Assembly (NCBI GenBank): GCA_963576475.1
Contig: OY754965.1
Location: 2,763,831-2,827,830, forward strand
Source: Molanna angustata
Lineage: Eukaryota > Arthropoda > Insecta > Trichoptera > Molannidae
Direction: 5' to 3'
Length of the DNA: 64,000 nucleotides
Made by a program: the position numbers and the translations under genes. Every line of letters begins with the position of its first letter. Position 1 is the stretch's first letter. The notes below the pieces were generated by a model. It was not told where the DNA came from and did no database searches. It was given only the letters and a program-made list of their open reading frames with translations. Positions 12,600-25,262 of the stretch are shown here, piece after piece.

Positions 12600-13460
12600 G
12601 ACCATACTATGACGTCGTGCGCTCTGATTGTTTTTTCTCATAAAATGGCGGACTAACACATTTTGTATTTTTATATTTATAATATTATTATTATTCACTC
12701 CTATAAATTAAAAAAAAAACATTTTTTTACATCTTTATAACCTATTTTATTTTTTAAAATCATAATTTCAATGATTTTTTTCTTACAGTCACACACATAT
12801 TTTATATCACATATTTTTTCACACCTATTACATATTTTAATATATTAATCATAATATGTATATGAATCATAAAAGTTATCCCGTATGTATATTAGATTCA
12901 TCATAATACATTGTGTATTTCCATTTCAACCTCATGTAACACTGTACAACTCCCACAAACAATATAATTACATCATTTTATTTTATAATCAAGCAATGAA
13001 AGCCACCAAGTTATTTATTTCTGAAACGTTAAATATTCTCCACCACGTTACAATACTCGGTGCGTGTTATAACAGATGCGTCAACTATTCAATAGAGCGG
13101 ATAGCGATATTATTTGGTTTATTGTCCCAAATAAACCAAATAAATCAATAAATAAAAATAGCATGTTAAAAATAAGCAGCATATTCCATATAGCTTGTTA
13201 TGAAAAAAATAGCCATTTCGAACAACACAACAGTTGACAGTAACAAACACAATTGACAGTGACAATATGGTGACGTCATGCGCTCTGATTGGTGTTTCAC
13301 ATAAAATGGCGGACAAACATATTTTGTATTTTTATTTTAATAATATTAATATTATTCGCTCTTTTAAAATGAAAATAAATATATTTTTTCAAATCTTTAT
13401 AACATATTTTATCTAATAAAATCATAATTTTAATGATTTTTTCTTACTGTCATCACGCCT
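12600..13460 (+). repeat. Diverged direct duplication (12600-12795 and 13262-13460)
   Basis: Both blocks contain GACGTC-TGCGCTCTGATTG, CATAAAATGGCGGAC, ATTTTGTATTTTTAT and AAATCATAATTT-AATGATTTTT in the same order, about 660 bp apart. Related pieces (TATAGCTTGTTATGAA) occur at 11468 and 13191. It is probably two copies of an unclassified element. The interval holds no recognised gene. Confidence 0.75.
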
Positions 13461-14100
13461 ATTATGTATCTCATATAACACACAAACAATATCAAGTTCC
13501 CACAGTCTGGACGCTAATGATACCTATAAATTGTCTCACAAATCCTGACTGAAATATACTGAAAAACTTTAGCTCGGGAGTCAGATATTTAACAAACTGA
13601 GTGACGAAGGTCGACATGTATTACATTCATATATAATTTTAAAATTAATCAAATGTCAAAAGGAATCTCTGACTCATGTCAGTAGTACACTATATTATAT
13701 GCAAGTGATATTATATAAAAAAATCAGCCTAGTAACTGGCTGAAAGGAAATCAATAGGTGACATTAGAGTGGATATTGAAAAAAGGCTAAAACTCAAACA
13801 AAGAACAGAACATCACTACAAGGAGAACAACAATCACTGTCCGTGATTGGTCAAGTTCAATGTGAAGTTATATACACATGGGCAAATTTTAAGTGAGTGT
13901 GTTATGGCCAACTTGTAACTCCACAACTTTTTTTTAACAAAACAGAAAAATAGCCAAGATGCCGCATTTTTAGAGATATATGATATTAATCACTTCCCAA
14001 ATATAGACAATCTCTCTACTGGGAATCAAACCTGTATTTGACTCTGGAGTCAAATCTCGTCACTATGGAAAGAAATGTCTTCTTATGAAAAATTTAAACA
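13461..14100. other. Intronic sequence with one possible SINE scrap
   Basis: Around 13985-14065 the minus strand reads CAGGTTTGATTCCCAGTAGA, a B-box-like segment suggesting a decayed tRNA-derived SINE. Nothing else is recognised. Confidence 0.3.
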
Positions 14101-14116
14101 CATCTCTACAAAAAAA

Positions 14117-15857
14117 CATTTCTTCTCTATGATATGAATCAAAGAGAATACATGTTCCATTGTCGGTGGAAATACTTGGCTAATATGTAGCCAATTTAAC
14201 TTGCTTGATCAGTGAAGACCAAATTTAGAATACACAATATGCCATTCAACAAAACCTTCCACAAATGATACTCAATCAACATTTCAACAGCTATATAATT
14301 AACAAAAAAACATTTCTTCTCTATGATATGAATCAAAGAGAATACATGTTCCATTGTCGGTGGAAATACTTGGCTAATATGTAGCCAATTTAACTTGCTT
14401 GATCAGTGAAGACCAAATTTAGAATACACAATATGCCATTCAACAAAACCTTCCACAAATGATACTCAATCAACATTTCAACAGCTATATAATTAACAAA
14501 AAAACATTTCTTCTCTATGATATGAATCAAAGAGAATACATGTTCCATTGTCGGTGGAAATATCAATATGTAGCCAATTTAACTTGCTTGATCAGTGAAG
14601 ACCAAATTTAGAATACACAATATGCCATTCAACAAAACCTTCCACAAATGATACTCAATCAACATTTCAACAGCTATATAATTAACAAAAAAACATTTCT
14701 TCTCTATGATATGAATCAAAGAGAATACATGTTCCATTGTCGGTGGAAATACTTGGCTAATATGTAGCCAATTTAACTTGCTTGATCAGTGAAGACCAAA
14801 TTTAGAATACACAATATGCCATTCAACAAAACCTTCCACAAATGATACTCAATCAACATTTCAACAGCTATATAATTAACAAAAAAACATTTCTTCTCTA
14901 TGATATGAATCAAAGAGAATACATGTTCCATTGTCGGTGGAAATACTTGGCTAATATGTAGCCAATTTAACTTGCTTGATCAGTGAAGACCAAATTTAGA
15001 ATACACAATATGCCATTCAACAAAACCTTCCACAAATGATACTCAATCAACATTTCAACAGCTATATAATTAACAAAAAAACATTTCTTCTCTATGATAT
15101 GAATCAAAGAGAATACATGTTCCATTGTCGGTGGAAATACTTGGCTAATATGTAGCCAATTTAACTTGCTTGATCAGTGAAGACCAAATTTAGAATACAC
15201 AATATGCCATTCAACAAAACCTTCCACAAATGATACTCAATCAACATTTCAACAGCTATATAATTAACAAAAAAACATTTCTTCTCTATGATATGAATCA
15301 AAGAGAATACATGTTCCATTGTCGGTGGAAATACTTGGCTAATATGTAGCCAATTTAACTTGCTTGATCAGTGAAGACCAAATTTAGAATACACAATATG
15401 CCATTCAACAAAACCTTCCACAAATGATACTCAATCAACATTTCAACAGCTATATAATTAACAAAAAAACATTTCTTCTCTATGATATGAATCAAAGAGA
15501 ATACATGTTCCATTGTCGGTGGAAATACTTGGCTAATATGTAGCCAATTTAACTTGCTTGATCAGTGAAGACCAAATTTAGAATACACAATATGCCATTC
15601 AACAAAACCTTCCACAAATGATACTCAATCAACATTTCAACAGCTATATAATTAACAAAAAAACATTTCTTCTCTATGATATGAATCAAAGAGAATACAT
15701 GTTCCATTGTCGGTGGAAATACTTGGCTAATATGTAGCCAATTTAACTTGCTTGATCAGTGAAGACCAAATTTAGAATACACAATATGCCATTCAACAAA
15801 ACCTTCCACAAATGATACTCAATCAACATTTCAACAGCTATATAATTAACAAAAAAA
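14117..15857 (+). repeat. 194-bp satellite-like array, nine units
   Basis: Units begin CATTTCTTCTCTATGATATG at 14117, 14311, 14505, 14694, 14888, 15082, 15276, 15470 and 15664. All are 194 bp except the third (189 bp), which lost five bases in TACTTGGCTAATATG. I saw no other differences between units. Each unit carries the small palindrome TTGGCTA-ATATG-TAGCCAA. The array lies in the 9.5-kb WIPI intron. Such identity implies recent amplification or homogenisation. Confidence 0.97.
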
Positions 15858-15948
15858 AAAACAAATGAGCACAATTGAGTGAGGTACACAGCTATAATAT
15901 CATATAAAAACCCAACATAAATTAATTTCTAAATATATACTAGTTGCA

Positions 15949-17051
<1,103 letters not shown>

Positions 17052-17104
17052 TTACTAAAATGTTTATTTTTGTTTTGGGTTTTTTGTACTCTAATGGAAT
17101 TTGT

Positions 17105-17520
17105 TATAATAATACATACATACCATCACGCCATGTCCCTCACAGGGTAGGCAGAGAGAACTGAACACCACATTTTTCTATCTTGACACACATTCATCGC
17201 CTCGTCAACATTCATACATCGTCTTATACATGTTTGTCTGTTGTTCACGCTTCTTACATTTCAGTCTTTCAGAATATCGTTTACATGGTCGTGTCATCCT
17301 TTTCTTGGGCGCCCCCGACCCTGCCAGCTTTGTATATTTTCTTCGTCAGGCTTCTTCATTCATTCTCCCCAAGTGGTCAAACCATCTCAAATGTGTTAAC
17401 TTTCATTCTGTTAATTACATCTTTCTTCATCTTACATTCTTTTCTTGTATCTTCATTTCAAACTCTGTCATACATTGTTCTGTTACAAATTCTTCTAAGC
17501 GATCATCTCACAGATAAAAA
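17105..17520 (-). pseudogene. RTE-like LINE C-terminal fragment, decayed
   Basis: Same family as 4321-4925. Minus-strand pieces read CNRTMYDRV-like, then FGHMGRMN-like text with frameshifts and stops, ending QDRKMWCSVLSAYPVRDMA followed by a GTATG tail. At 17183-17520 the DNA aligns base by base to the copy at 4385-4741 with indels. Confidence 0.8.
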
Positions 17521-17893
17521 CTGAAAACCACACAGTCTAATATTTTTAAAAAATTAATTTTTTTAGACTATATTTGAATAAACAAAGAGAAAATGAATCT
17601 TTAGAAAGGGTTAGCCCTTGCATGGGATTATTTGATCAAAATGAATAATACAATGTAATGATAATTAAATGTAATGAAAACTTTATTGATAGGTATACAC
17701 ATCATTTCATACAAAAGAACAATAAAATATTTTGAAAAACATGTAGGTACATTTATCCATTGATGATATTGTTTATCATAATTAATTGTCTTTGGTTATA
17801 TTTATCAAAATACAAAAGAATCAAAGAGAATAAAAGTATGTATGTCAAAAGATAATGTAATCAAAACACAAAGAATATGTATTCTGATAAAAC
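17521..17893. other. AT-rich sequence, nothing recognised
   Basis: No coding frames, boxes or terminal repeats were identified. Confidence 0.4.
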
Positions 17894-17896
17894 TTA

Positions 17897-17993
17897 GGCC
17901 CGAATTTATAAAACGTTCATGAATGACAAATTCTATACATTTTAGTATGCTAAGTATTGACTCAAGCACTGAGAATGGTTTATAAATACGGCC
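17897..17993. mobile_element. Very short Harbinger-like MITE
   Basis: Ends GGCCCGAATTTATAAA and, inverted, GGCCGTATTTATAAAC. The flanks are TTA on the left and ATA on the right, as for the element at 11791-12392. It is only 97 bp long. Confidence 0.55.
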
Positions 17994-18769
17994 ATAATAG
18001 GGTTAGCATTAACAGCAGAGCATGTATGGCGCAATGCATAGATGTGAATAAGTCAAAAAATGTTATGTCAAGAAAGAAGAGTGTGACATTCACAGTAAAA
18101 ATACATCAAAAAGATATGGAATGATCAATGAGTATAGAAAATATAAATGAAATGTTTATATGTATGTTACAGACATCACTGTGTGTATCATCATGACCCC
18201 GCGTTGCAAAAAATGTACCAAAACAGATAGGAACAGGAATATTTGGGGCAAAGATAACAAGTTATGTTGTTTCTTTTACATACCTACCATAAATAACATT
18301 TTATTATATGGAGTCTGGTTTGGTTCACCCTGGTCATACTGATAAGGTTACTTTAAACAAACATTACTTGATACAACTCCACTATCTACACCTCATAAAT
18401 CAACATTTTACAAAATAATATTTGAGGGCATAGAAATATTTAGCCAAACTATTAAAAACTTTCATTGTTGAAAGGATTTAAGGGAGCATTCATAATTCAA
18501 TAGCATCACGCAAATCATCTTATTTGATAAAAATGTACAAAAGGGACATTAAAATGTTTTGAGTCAAAATGACTGCCCTACGAAAGTAAGTAGTTCTTTG
18601 TGTAACCTAAATCAATAATTTGATTTCATAAAACCCTAAAACGAAGTTCTACAATATCAGAGCCGCCAACATTTACAAAATAAAAAAGTTGTTAGAGTAT
18701 TGATAATTGCATTTTTTTTTTCATATTGAATTATAACATTTCCTTGAACCCTGTGCAAAAAACAAGTAT

Positions 18770-19235
18770 CAAAAATAGTAGATGTCAAATAACAAGTACC
18801 TTAAATATATGTTAAATAACAAGTATCAAGGTTAGTTACCTAACTTCAAATAACAAGTAACTTAATATTATATGTCAAATAACAAGTAATGAAAATAGTG
18901 GATGTCAAATAACAAGTAGGTACCAAAAATAGGGATGTCAAATAACAAGTGGGTATCAAAAATAGTGGATGTCAAATAACAAGTAGGTACCAAAAATAGT
19001 GGAGGTCAATTGACAATTTTGAACTAAAAATAGTGGACGTCAATTAACGAGTACAAAAAATAATAGAATATCAATTAATGAGTACCAAAAATCACATAGC
19101 ACTCTTTACAGGGTGAATTGCCTTACAATAAAAAAAGAGTACCAAAAATAGTGGATGTCAATTAACATTGGGTACCAAAAATAGTGGATGTCAATTAGCA
19201 ACTACCAAAGCAGTGGATAAATTAAAAAGTATCAT
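18770..19235 (+). repeat. Degenerate minisatellite (GTGGATGTCAAATAACAAGT units)
   Basis: Units of roughly 27-35 bp containing CAAAAATAGTGGATGTCAA and TAACAAGTAGGTACC repeat more than ten times with substitutions and length changes. The array ends about 20 bp from the donor site of the WIPI exon at 19256-19346. Confidence 0.85.
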
Positions 19236-19255
19236 AGAAGTAGAAAAAAACTTAC

Positions 19256-19346
19256 AGATCTATTTAGTTTAACAGCTAGAATGGTGTTACTGTAACTATA
19301 ATTACAGATTTCAGTTCCGCGATTGAAGTGGCACACTTTCAGCTTC
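19256..19346 (-). CDS. Atg18a: WIPI2/Atg18a-type autophagy protein, exon (first one found)
   Basis: The 91-nt exon encodes [18 protein letters not shown] then [12 protein letters not shown]. This is the conserved early-propeller block of WIPI1/2 ([29 protein letters not shown]). The acceptor TTACAG|G supplies the third base of the preceding Arg codon; the donor is AGATCT|GTAAGT, phase 0 into the exon at 9518-9712. Roughly the first 80-110 residues of the family lie upstream and were not found in the remaining 44 kb. Confidence 0.95.
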
Positions 19347-19799
19347 CTGTAACAACATAAACATAACCAATTATAATTATTGTGGATCAAGTGAGAGCAG
19401 ATGATCTATTGATCCATCCACCTGCCATAACATGTACTGCCTTAGAATACACTTATGTTTTATATCAACATTTTAAAATATCTATCATGGTATCACTGTG
19501 CGTACAATGCTATATACTTGACTGGTACCTTTTGAGAATATTTTACTAAAAATTTCCCTGTAATATATTACTTGACAAGATTTACAAGAAATTAATTGTC
19601 TAAGCGACGGTATTTAAAGGCTATGTATGAATAATCTTTAAGACCGACATAGAAAATGTCAGTCCATTAATAACGGAGATAATTACAAATGGATACTCAG
19701 AGTTTATCACAGGTTGGCTCAGTAACCCGTTTCATTGGGACTGATAAATTATAAATATACTTATTCATAAATTGACAATCAATAAAATATCAATAACAC

Positions 19800-19925
19800 T
19801 TCATAATAATAACAAATATTTAATTCAAATTGTCACTATAGGGTTCCCCAAGGAAGTGTTCTAAAGCATATACTATTCATCTTATATGTAAATGATCTGT
19901 TTATTGGGTCAAGTTGTTTGATTTT
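19800..19925 (+). pseudogene. Reverse-transcriptase scrap (VPQGS motif)
   Basis: One frame reads GVPQGSVLKHILFILYVNDL, matching the conserved LINE reverse-transcriptase block GVPQGS-LGP-LF-LY-NDL with the GP replaced by KH. Upstream and downstream the frame decays. It is a short relic of a Jockey/CR1-group LINE. Confidence 0.7.
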
Positions 19926-20464
19926 GCTATTGATATGGTTATTAAACTAGAATAATCTTGTTGATTTAATGAAATTTCAAAATCTAAATACAAACAATCA
20001 AAAATATATTTAAAAATATAAATGTACTTTTCGTTACCACAGCGGAATTTTACGATTTTAGATTTTATTTATTTGGGCTTTTTCTAGACACAATTGGCAT
20101 CTTTATTATAATTATAGTCTCTGAAACAGTATACGCTGGTACATTTGAAAGCGTTAAGAAACTTACACTCATGGAATAAGAAAAAAAAATACTAAAAGAG
20201 TTTGTTTGAGACGATGCATGGACGAGAATGAAGAGAGGAATGCATATAATCAGAAAGGAGTCAGCACTGAAAAAAATATGACAACTGAACTGGCTACTTG
20301 AGTTTTAGCCAAACCTTTGTTATCAGTAAAAAAGATTTATCTATTTATAACAGTACGGTTTGGCTGTGTGCACAAAACATTTAGCTGCACAAAATCAATG
20401 TTTTGCAGTCACTATAGTTCGGATCATTTTAACATGAAATAATGTTACTATTAAGAAAACTATT

Positions 20465-20530
20465 TTTTCAGTGTGGCCTTCAGTTCTCTCTGCCTATTCC
20501 AAATGGTGATAAGGGAGGATGATATTTATA
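20465..20530 (+). mobile_element. RTE 3'-end scrap
   Basis: TTCAGTTCTCTCTGCCTATT and the following GATAAGGGAGGATGAT match the 3' coding end and tail of the RTE family at 4321 and 17105 (SVLSAYP segment), here on the plus strand. At 20215-20255 GACGATGCATGGACGAGAAT may belong to the same relic. Confidence 0.4.
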
Positions 20531-21141
20531 TTATTACCAAGGATTTTGTATATACAATAAATAATAAATGGACAAAGATAAACAGCATTTAAAATAAAGC
20601 ATTATTAGTGAATTTGGAGTGAATACCCTACTAGAATATTCCAATTGACCTGTCCCTGCAGGAGTTAAATGAATACAAGAAGGTTGCACAGGAATAAATT
20701 AGGGGAAGCCAGTCATGTCATGTCCTGTCTCCGTGTACTACATGACTCACACACCTGTCAGTCACAATATAGATACTACAGTGATGTCATCATTAAACAC
20801 TGTCTGCATATATATTATATTCTTGTTAAGATTTACGGTATGGTAACATACAGGGGTCACTAACTACCTATTGTATTCTTCAAAGAAATAAACTAAGTGC
20901 ACAGGAAAAATTCGACTGAGAATATTGAAAAAATGATATATTAAAACCACTTATGCACTATGAAGTTACGTGTTAGAGAGATAAACAATTATCGCGTATG
21001 TTAATAAGATTATATACGTGATTTAAATTACCGGAAACTTAATTTTTTTTTTTTTTTTTGCATTTTAAGAACAAACCAGGGGGACAAGTCTGGTCAACAG
21101 ACGGAATCAAAACCATCCATGTTTACCCATATCATGAATAC

Positions 21142-21195
21142 AATTATCTTATGGAGTTCTATTATGGAGATATTATAGAACTTCGTAAGATAATT
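21142..21195. repeat. 21-bp imperfect hairpin
   Basis: Arms 21142-21162 (AATTATCTTATGGAGTTCTA plus T) and 21175-21195 (inverted, two mismatches) surround a 12-base loop. It lies just left of the LINE fragment. It is too small to classify. Confidence 0.7.
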
Positions 21196-21375
21196 ACATC
21201 TATGATGACGAACATTCACTTTGATCCGCTTGGAAAGAAAGATGGGCCAACGTGAACGTACAGAACAGCCACCTAATTGTGGACACAACAACCCAAGTAC
21301 CCGGACTCAACCTACAATGAAAAATATGGGTACAGTAAAATAGGGTAATAACGGAACAAGGTAGGTGTAACTTCT

Positions 21376-21550
21376 AGCTCTGGAGATGGGGGAAGAGGGA
21401 GAACCCAGAGTGTGAATGTGGAGCTGAGCAGACAGTAAAGCACATGGTGCAAGACTGCCAGCTCAGGAAATTTAGCGGCACCCTCCAGGATATCCACGAG
21501 ACGAGACCGGAGGCGGTGGAATGGTTGACAGAACTTGAACCAAGGCTGTA
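21376..21550 (+). pseudogene. LINE C-terminal fragment with CCHC-like motif
   Basis: The frame reads ENPECECGAEQTVKHMVQDC followed by LRKFSGTLQDIHE, PEAVEWLTELEPRL and stop. C-x-C-x(7-8)-H-x4-C is the zinc-knuckle-like motif after the RT domain in several LINE proteins. A related fragment is at 61560-61795, with the same ending (PAFVDWLGALDVNV). Confidence 0.75.
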
Positions 21551-22220
21551 AAACTCAGACGCTGCCCATATGGGTGAAGAGGATACAAGTACCAGAGACA
21601 CACGAAAAGTAGAACTTTGATTTTATGCAATCTTTAAACACATAAAAGATTTATTTTATATCGCGAGCGTCTAGCCAGAAGGGCGTACAAACGAAATGAC
21701 TACTTTACAGGAGAGACAAAAAACTATTTATTTCATAACGGTTCAATATCCATGTAGTTTTTTTGGAAAATTTAGCAAAAATGAAGCCTCATTGAGGAGT
21801 ATTACCTAAATTTCAATAACTAGCGAATTTCTTATATATTTTGCACATACGCCCCTCTGGCTCGCTAATGTTTCTAGACATGGACTCGATTTTTGCATAG
21901 CAAATTCATAATTATTGTGGGGCGTAAAAACAAATTTTCTAAAAAGCTACGAATCATATAGAAAAAAATATGTAGCTTAATTATGAGACGTATTTAAACG
22001 TTTTGATTCCGAAATTGAGACAATTAGTCTAAGGCTTCTACCATTTTTATTGTTTGTAGGTAAGCCCTTTTGGCTTGGCAGGTTTCTATGGCATCATCTA
22101 ATTTTTTGAAAGGTCGTATCATATTATTATATTTTTTCAATAATTTTTTTTCAGACATCTTTCTTTAAAAATATGTTTAATGTTCGGCGTATGCATATTC
22201 GCCCATCTGGTTCGATAATA

Positions 22221-23010
22221 CAGTGGTACCTCGACATACGAGTTTAATTCGTTCCGCAACCTTGCTCGTATCTTGAATTACTCGTATCTCGAAGCAAATT
22301 TCCCCATACAAAACAATTGAACTACCATTAATCCGTTCCAACCCCCAAAATGTCACCCCAGTTATTTTGTTTCGTGGTTTTGAATGGTAAAAACGTATTT
22401 ATAAATGACAAATATTTATTGTACAAAAACAAAAAAGAGAATGTAAAGAAATAAATTACATATCCTCACTGGTCTTTGCCTTTTTCGCTACATTTTTCTC
22501 GCTTTCACCTGTAGGCCGTTTAGAAAAAAACATGTCCAAGGAGGTTTGTTTCTTCCTCCCTCTCAGAATGTTCCGGAAATGAGTTAGGCAAGTGTCATTA
22601 AAAAGATCAGATGCACAACCTGCTGCAACTTTTTCTGGGTGTTTCTTTTCCACGAACTGTGAAACTCTCTCCCACATTCCTAAGATCTCCTTAATTTCAC
22701 TTGTAGAAATAACCTCCTCCTCCTCTGACTCCTCGAAACCAATTTCTTGTATAACCTCTGTATGCTGCTGTGACTGTAACTCTTGTATCTCCTCAGTCGT
22801 CAGTTCCTGGGTGTGCTCCTCGACGAGCTCATTCACGTCTCTCTCTTCCACCTCTAGACCCATGGATTTCCTCAGAGACACAATCTCCTCTGCTAAACCG
22901 AACTCGTATCTCGAATTTCGCTCGTAACTCAAAGCATAAAATCACTCGCTCGCCGGCTCGTATCTCGAAAAACTCGTATGTTGGGGCACTCGTATGTCGA
23001 GGTACCACTG
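22221..23010. mobile_element. Tigger/pogo-like DNA transposon, internally deleted
   Basis: Perfect 22-bp inverted ends beginning CAGTGGTACCTCGACATACG are flanked by TA on both sides (22219-22220 and 23011-23012), the target duplication of the Tc1/mariner/pogo group. CTCGTATCTCGAA-type subterminal motifs repeat near both ends. Only the C-terminal part of the transposase remains, so it is non-autonomous. It is inserted in the dispersed repeat at 20910-23325. Confidence 0.92.
22456..22932 (-). pseudogene. Tigger/Jerky-like transposase, C-terminal remnant
   Basis: A 158-codon frame without internal stops. It contains VNELVEEHTQELTTEEIQEL, an acidic stretch with EESEEEE, a helix KEILGMWERVSQFVEKKHPE, then DTCLTHFRNILRGRKKQTSL and MFFSKRP. 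This order (ELT-EEL, acidic patch, LF-D--HFR-IL-RR-KQ-SLD-F) is the C-terminal tail of Tigger transposases. The helix-turn-helix DNA-binding and DDD catalytic domains are missing, so it cannot catalyse transposition. The apparent start codon falls in the subterminal repeats and is unlikely to be the ancestral one. Confidence 0.88.
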
Positions 23011-23325
23011 TATTTCACAAATATAATATTTCACAACGCCCTTCTGGCTCGACAAATTCACCTATGCCATAGCATATGCCCCAAATTATTTTATGAAATA
23101 TCTCGAAAAATACGCAATGGAAAGCCGTAATTTTTTTACGAATTATGGAGGTCTTAATAAAGTATCGTTTGGCATAAACGCCCGCAATATGCTGAGTTTC
23201 AAAATTGTATAACGAAGATTTACGAAAGAAATGTTGAAAATGTATTTTCTTTTCGAAATACACTGTTTAAAATATTTTAGAAATTTGATTTCAAATTTGG
23301 GTGTACATACAAACGGACTCCCTTA

Positions 23326-23772
23326 AACGGACAAATAAAGAAATAGGCTATCGGATTGCGTTGCGTGTAAAATGGTTGTTGTTTTGTAATCATTTTCGAT
23401 CATAATAATATATGTAATTCGGTAACTACTTATGTGCGCGGTATCGAAACTAACCGGTTATAACCGGTCTAGTGAGAGAATCGACAGTCGAAAACAAACG
23501 ATTTGTTTATTATTCACTTTTGAATATCGCTATCGTGTATGATACATAATAATATAATATATGTAGGTAAATAATCAACATTGTCGATAACGACGTCATC
23601 CGATTTAGAAACATGTGCGTAAACAAAACAAAGTAACAAACAAAGGAAGACCATTCCGAGAAGAAGACGGTTTGTTTACAAACACAATACAGATAATCAA
23701 TCTTACAAAAGATATAACTACACAAAAAAAACATCGCATTTAGATTTAGAAGAAACGATAAAAATAATATAT
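23326..23772. other. AT-rich sequence, nothing recognised
   Basis: A short palindrome CCGGTTATAACCGG is at 23454-23467. No gene or known repeat was seen. Confidence 0.4.
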
Positions 23773-23829
23773 CATCAAAATACATTAACATCAAAATACA
23801 TTAACATCAAAATACATTAACATCAAAAT
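23773..23829 (+). repeat. 16-bp tandem repeat, about 3.5 copies
   Basis: CATCAAAATACATTAA is repeated directly without visible differences; the last unit is partial. Confidence 0.9.
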
Positions 23830-23861
23830 CGGTACAACTCTCCTTAAATATGTAACAGTGG

Positions 23862-24337
23862 TAGGGTTGCCAGATGGTATTCTAAAGGAGGACATGTCCT
23901 CCTTTTCGACAAATTGTCCTCCCTTACCTACCGTATGTCCTCCTTTTGCGTTGATTCTTATCCAATATAATTTAAAAAACATGTCTACTAAAGATTTTTA
24001 TATCTACATATTTCATAAAAGAGCACCAAGAACTTATTACAAAAAATTGTGTTTTGGTGAAACATGATGTATAAAATGAAGTGAATTCATTAAAAAAACT
24101 TGTTTCATTGTTAATAGTTTAAGTAATGACTGAACTATATTATGTAAGTAACTATATAGCGACTGCATTGAAGATATAAAAAAATGAAGAAATAAAGTTA
24201 TTATGAGACGATGAAAATTCTTCCATATGCGTCTGTAGGTATGGCTGTTTTTTTTGTGATTGTCCTCCTTTTTAAGGAAAATCCTCCTTTTTTGTGCTAT
24301 TTGTCCTCCTTTTTCAAATTTCCATCTGGCAACCCTA
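23862..24337. mobile_element. hAT-like MITE with 8-bp target duplication
   Basis: Inverted ends TAGGGTTGCCAGATGG are perfect over 16 bp. AACAGTGG flanks both sides (23854-23861 and 24338-24345), an 8-bp duplication as made by hAT transposases. Both subterminal regions carry several TCCTCCTTTT motifs, a pattern expected for transposase-binding repeats. No transposase frame; 476 bp. Confidence 0.92.
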
Positions 24338-24435
24338 AACAGTGGAGAGTTGTTTTCGCAATGTTTAAACACGTAGGTACATTATTCATAGGCAGATTTT
24401 CAACGTCTATCGTGTCGAGAATGAAGCGAATAGCG

Positions 24436-25262
24436 TTGTCCAACTGTAGATTTGTTCAAGATAATTTATTTCTCAAACATAATATCGACAAAGTATCGAG
24501 CCAGATTACGCGTTAGGATACGCGAGATTTGTATGCAGGGTCTATATTTTTTAAGGTTTTTCCAACTTTGCATGGATTTACTCAGAATTCGGAGTAGAAC
24601 ATTTAGTGTGTCTGTGTGTGTTTCCGTCCCCCGTCCCCCCCTTATAAATTCTGATCCGCTCAATGCACAGCGCCTAAAATTTCAGAAAATATAGATAGTT
24701 AAAGGCCTACAAAACTTTCATACACAGAAATTTGAATTTTCGTTTCAGTCAGGGGTTTATCAACTTTTGAATTTCTTTACTTTTCCATGGGCATTTCTCA
24801 AAAATCATAAAAGCAAGAGAACGCTGAAAATTGGTATAAATATAGACAAATAAAAAATCTCAAAATTATTTTTCAAAAAAATCCAGAGAAAAAAAAATTA
24901 CTAAGAAAAACTTTTTTTTTGATAAATTTATGTTTAACTGTCTATATTTCTAAAGTTTTTAAAAATATCGAAAAAAAACGAAACACCCCAACTAAATAAT
25001 ATATTTTTTTTATAAAAAATACGATTTTGTAGTAGTACATCTCAAACTTTTATATACTTTTTATAAAAATTGAATTTAGCGACGGCGACGACATTGTTTC
25101 ATACAATTTGTAAGGCAGTAAACACTATACAATATATCACTCAATATTTTGATATCTACCTAATCTACAAACATAAATCATGCTGTTTTCATATTCTGGG
25201 AAGGAAAAACAGACTGACCTCCTTACTATCCTATCCTGACATACATACATACCTACATGTTA
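24436..25262 (-). mobile_element. Hairpin-ended interspersed repeat, copy D (diverged)
   Basis: Inverted relative to A-C. It begins with the complement of the 3' end (TCCAACTGTAGATTTGTTC), keeps the GGATTTACTCAGAATTCGGA block and the ATTGAATTTAGCGACG block, and ends near CTATCCTGACATACATAC. The microsatellite is only GTGTCTGTGTGTG. Many substitutions, and the hairpin arms are broken. Confidence 0.7.

Larger units (their letters stand above)
20910..23325 (+). repeat. Large dispersed repeat, copy 1, interrupted by insertions
   Basis: Its left part (ATGATATATTAAAACCAC, TATGAAGTTACGTGTTAG, TTTGCATTTTAAGAACAAAC), middle (GATTTTATGCAATCTTTAAA) and right part (AGAAATGTTGAAAATGTATT, AAATTTGATTTCAAATTTGG) match 30245-30665 in the same order. 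Copy 1 additionally holds a LINE fragment and a Tigger-like element. The motif CGCCC-TCTGGCTCG recurs at about 21674 (inverted), 21850, 22066, 22200 and 23037. The class is unknown. Confidence 0.7.

Noticed and set aside
14117..15857. CRISPR array
   Set aside because: Units are contiguous 194-bp copies without unique spacers, in a eukaryotic intron.
22592..23072. Plus-strand frames of about 100 codons
   Set aside because: Antisense of the Tigger transposase remnant, partly running through its terminal repeat.
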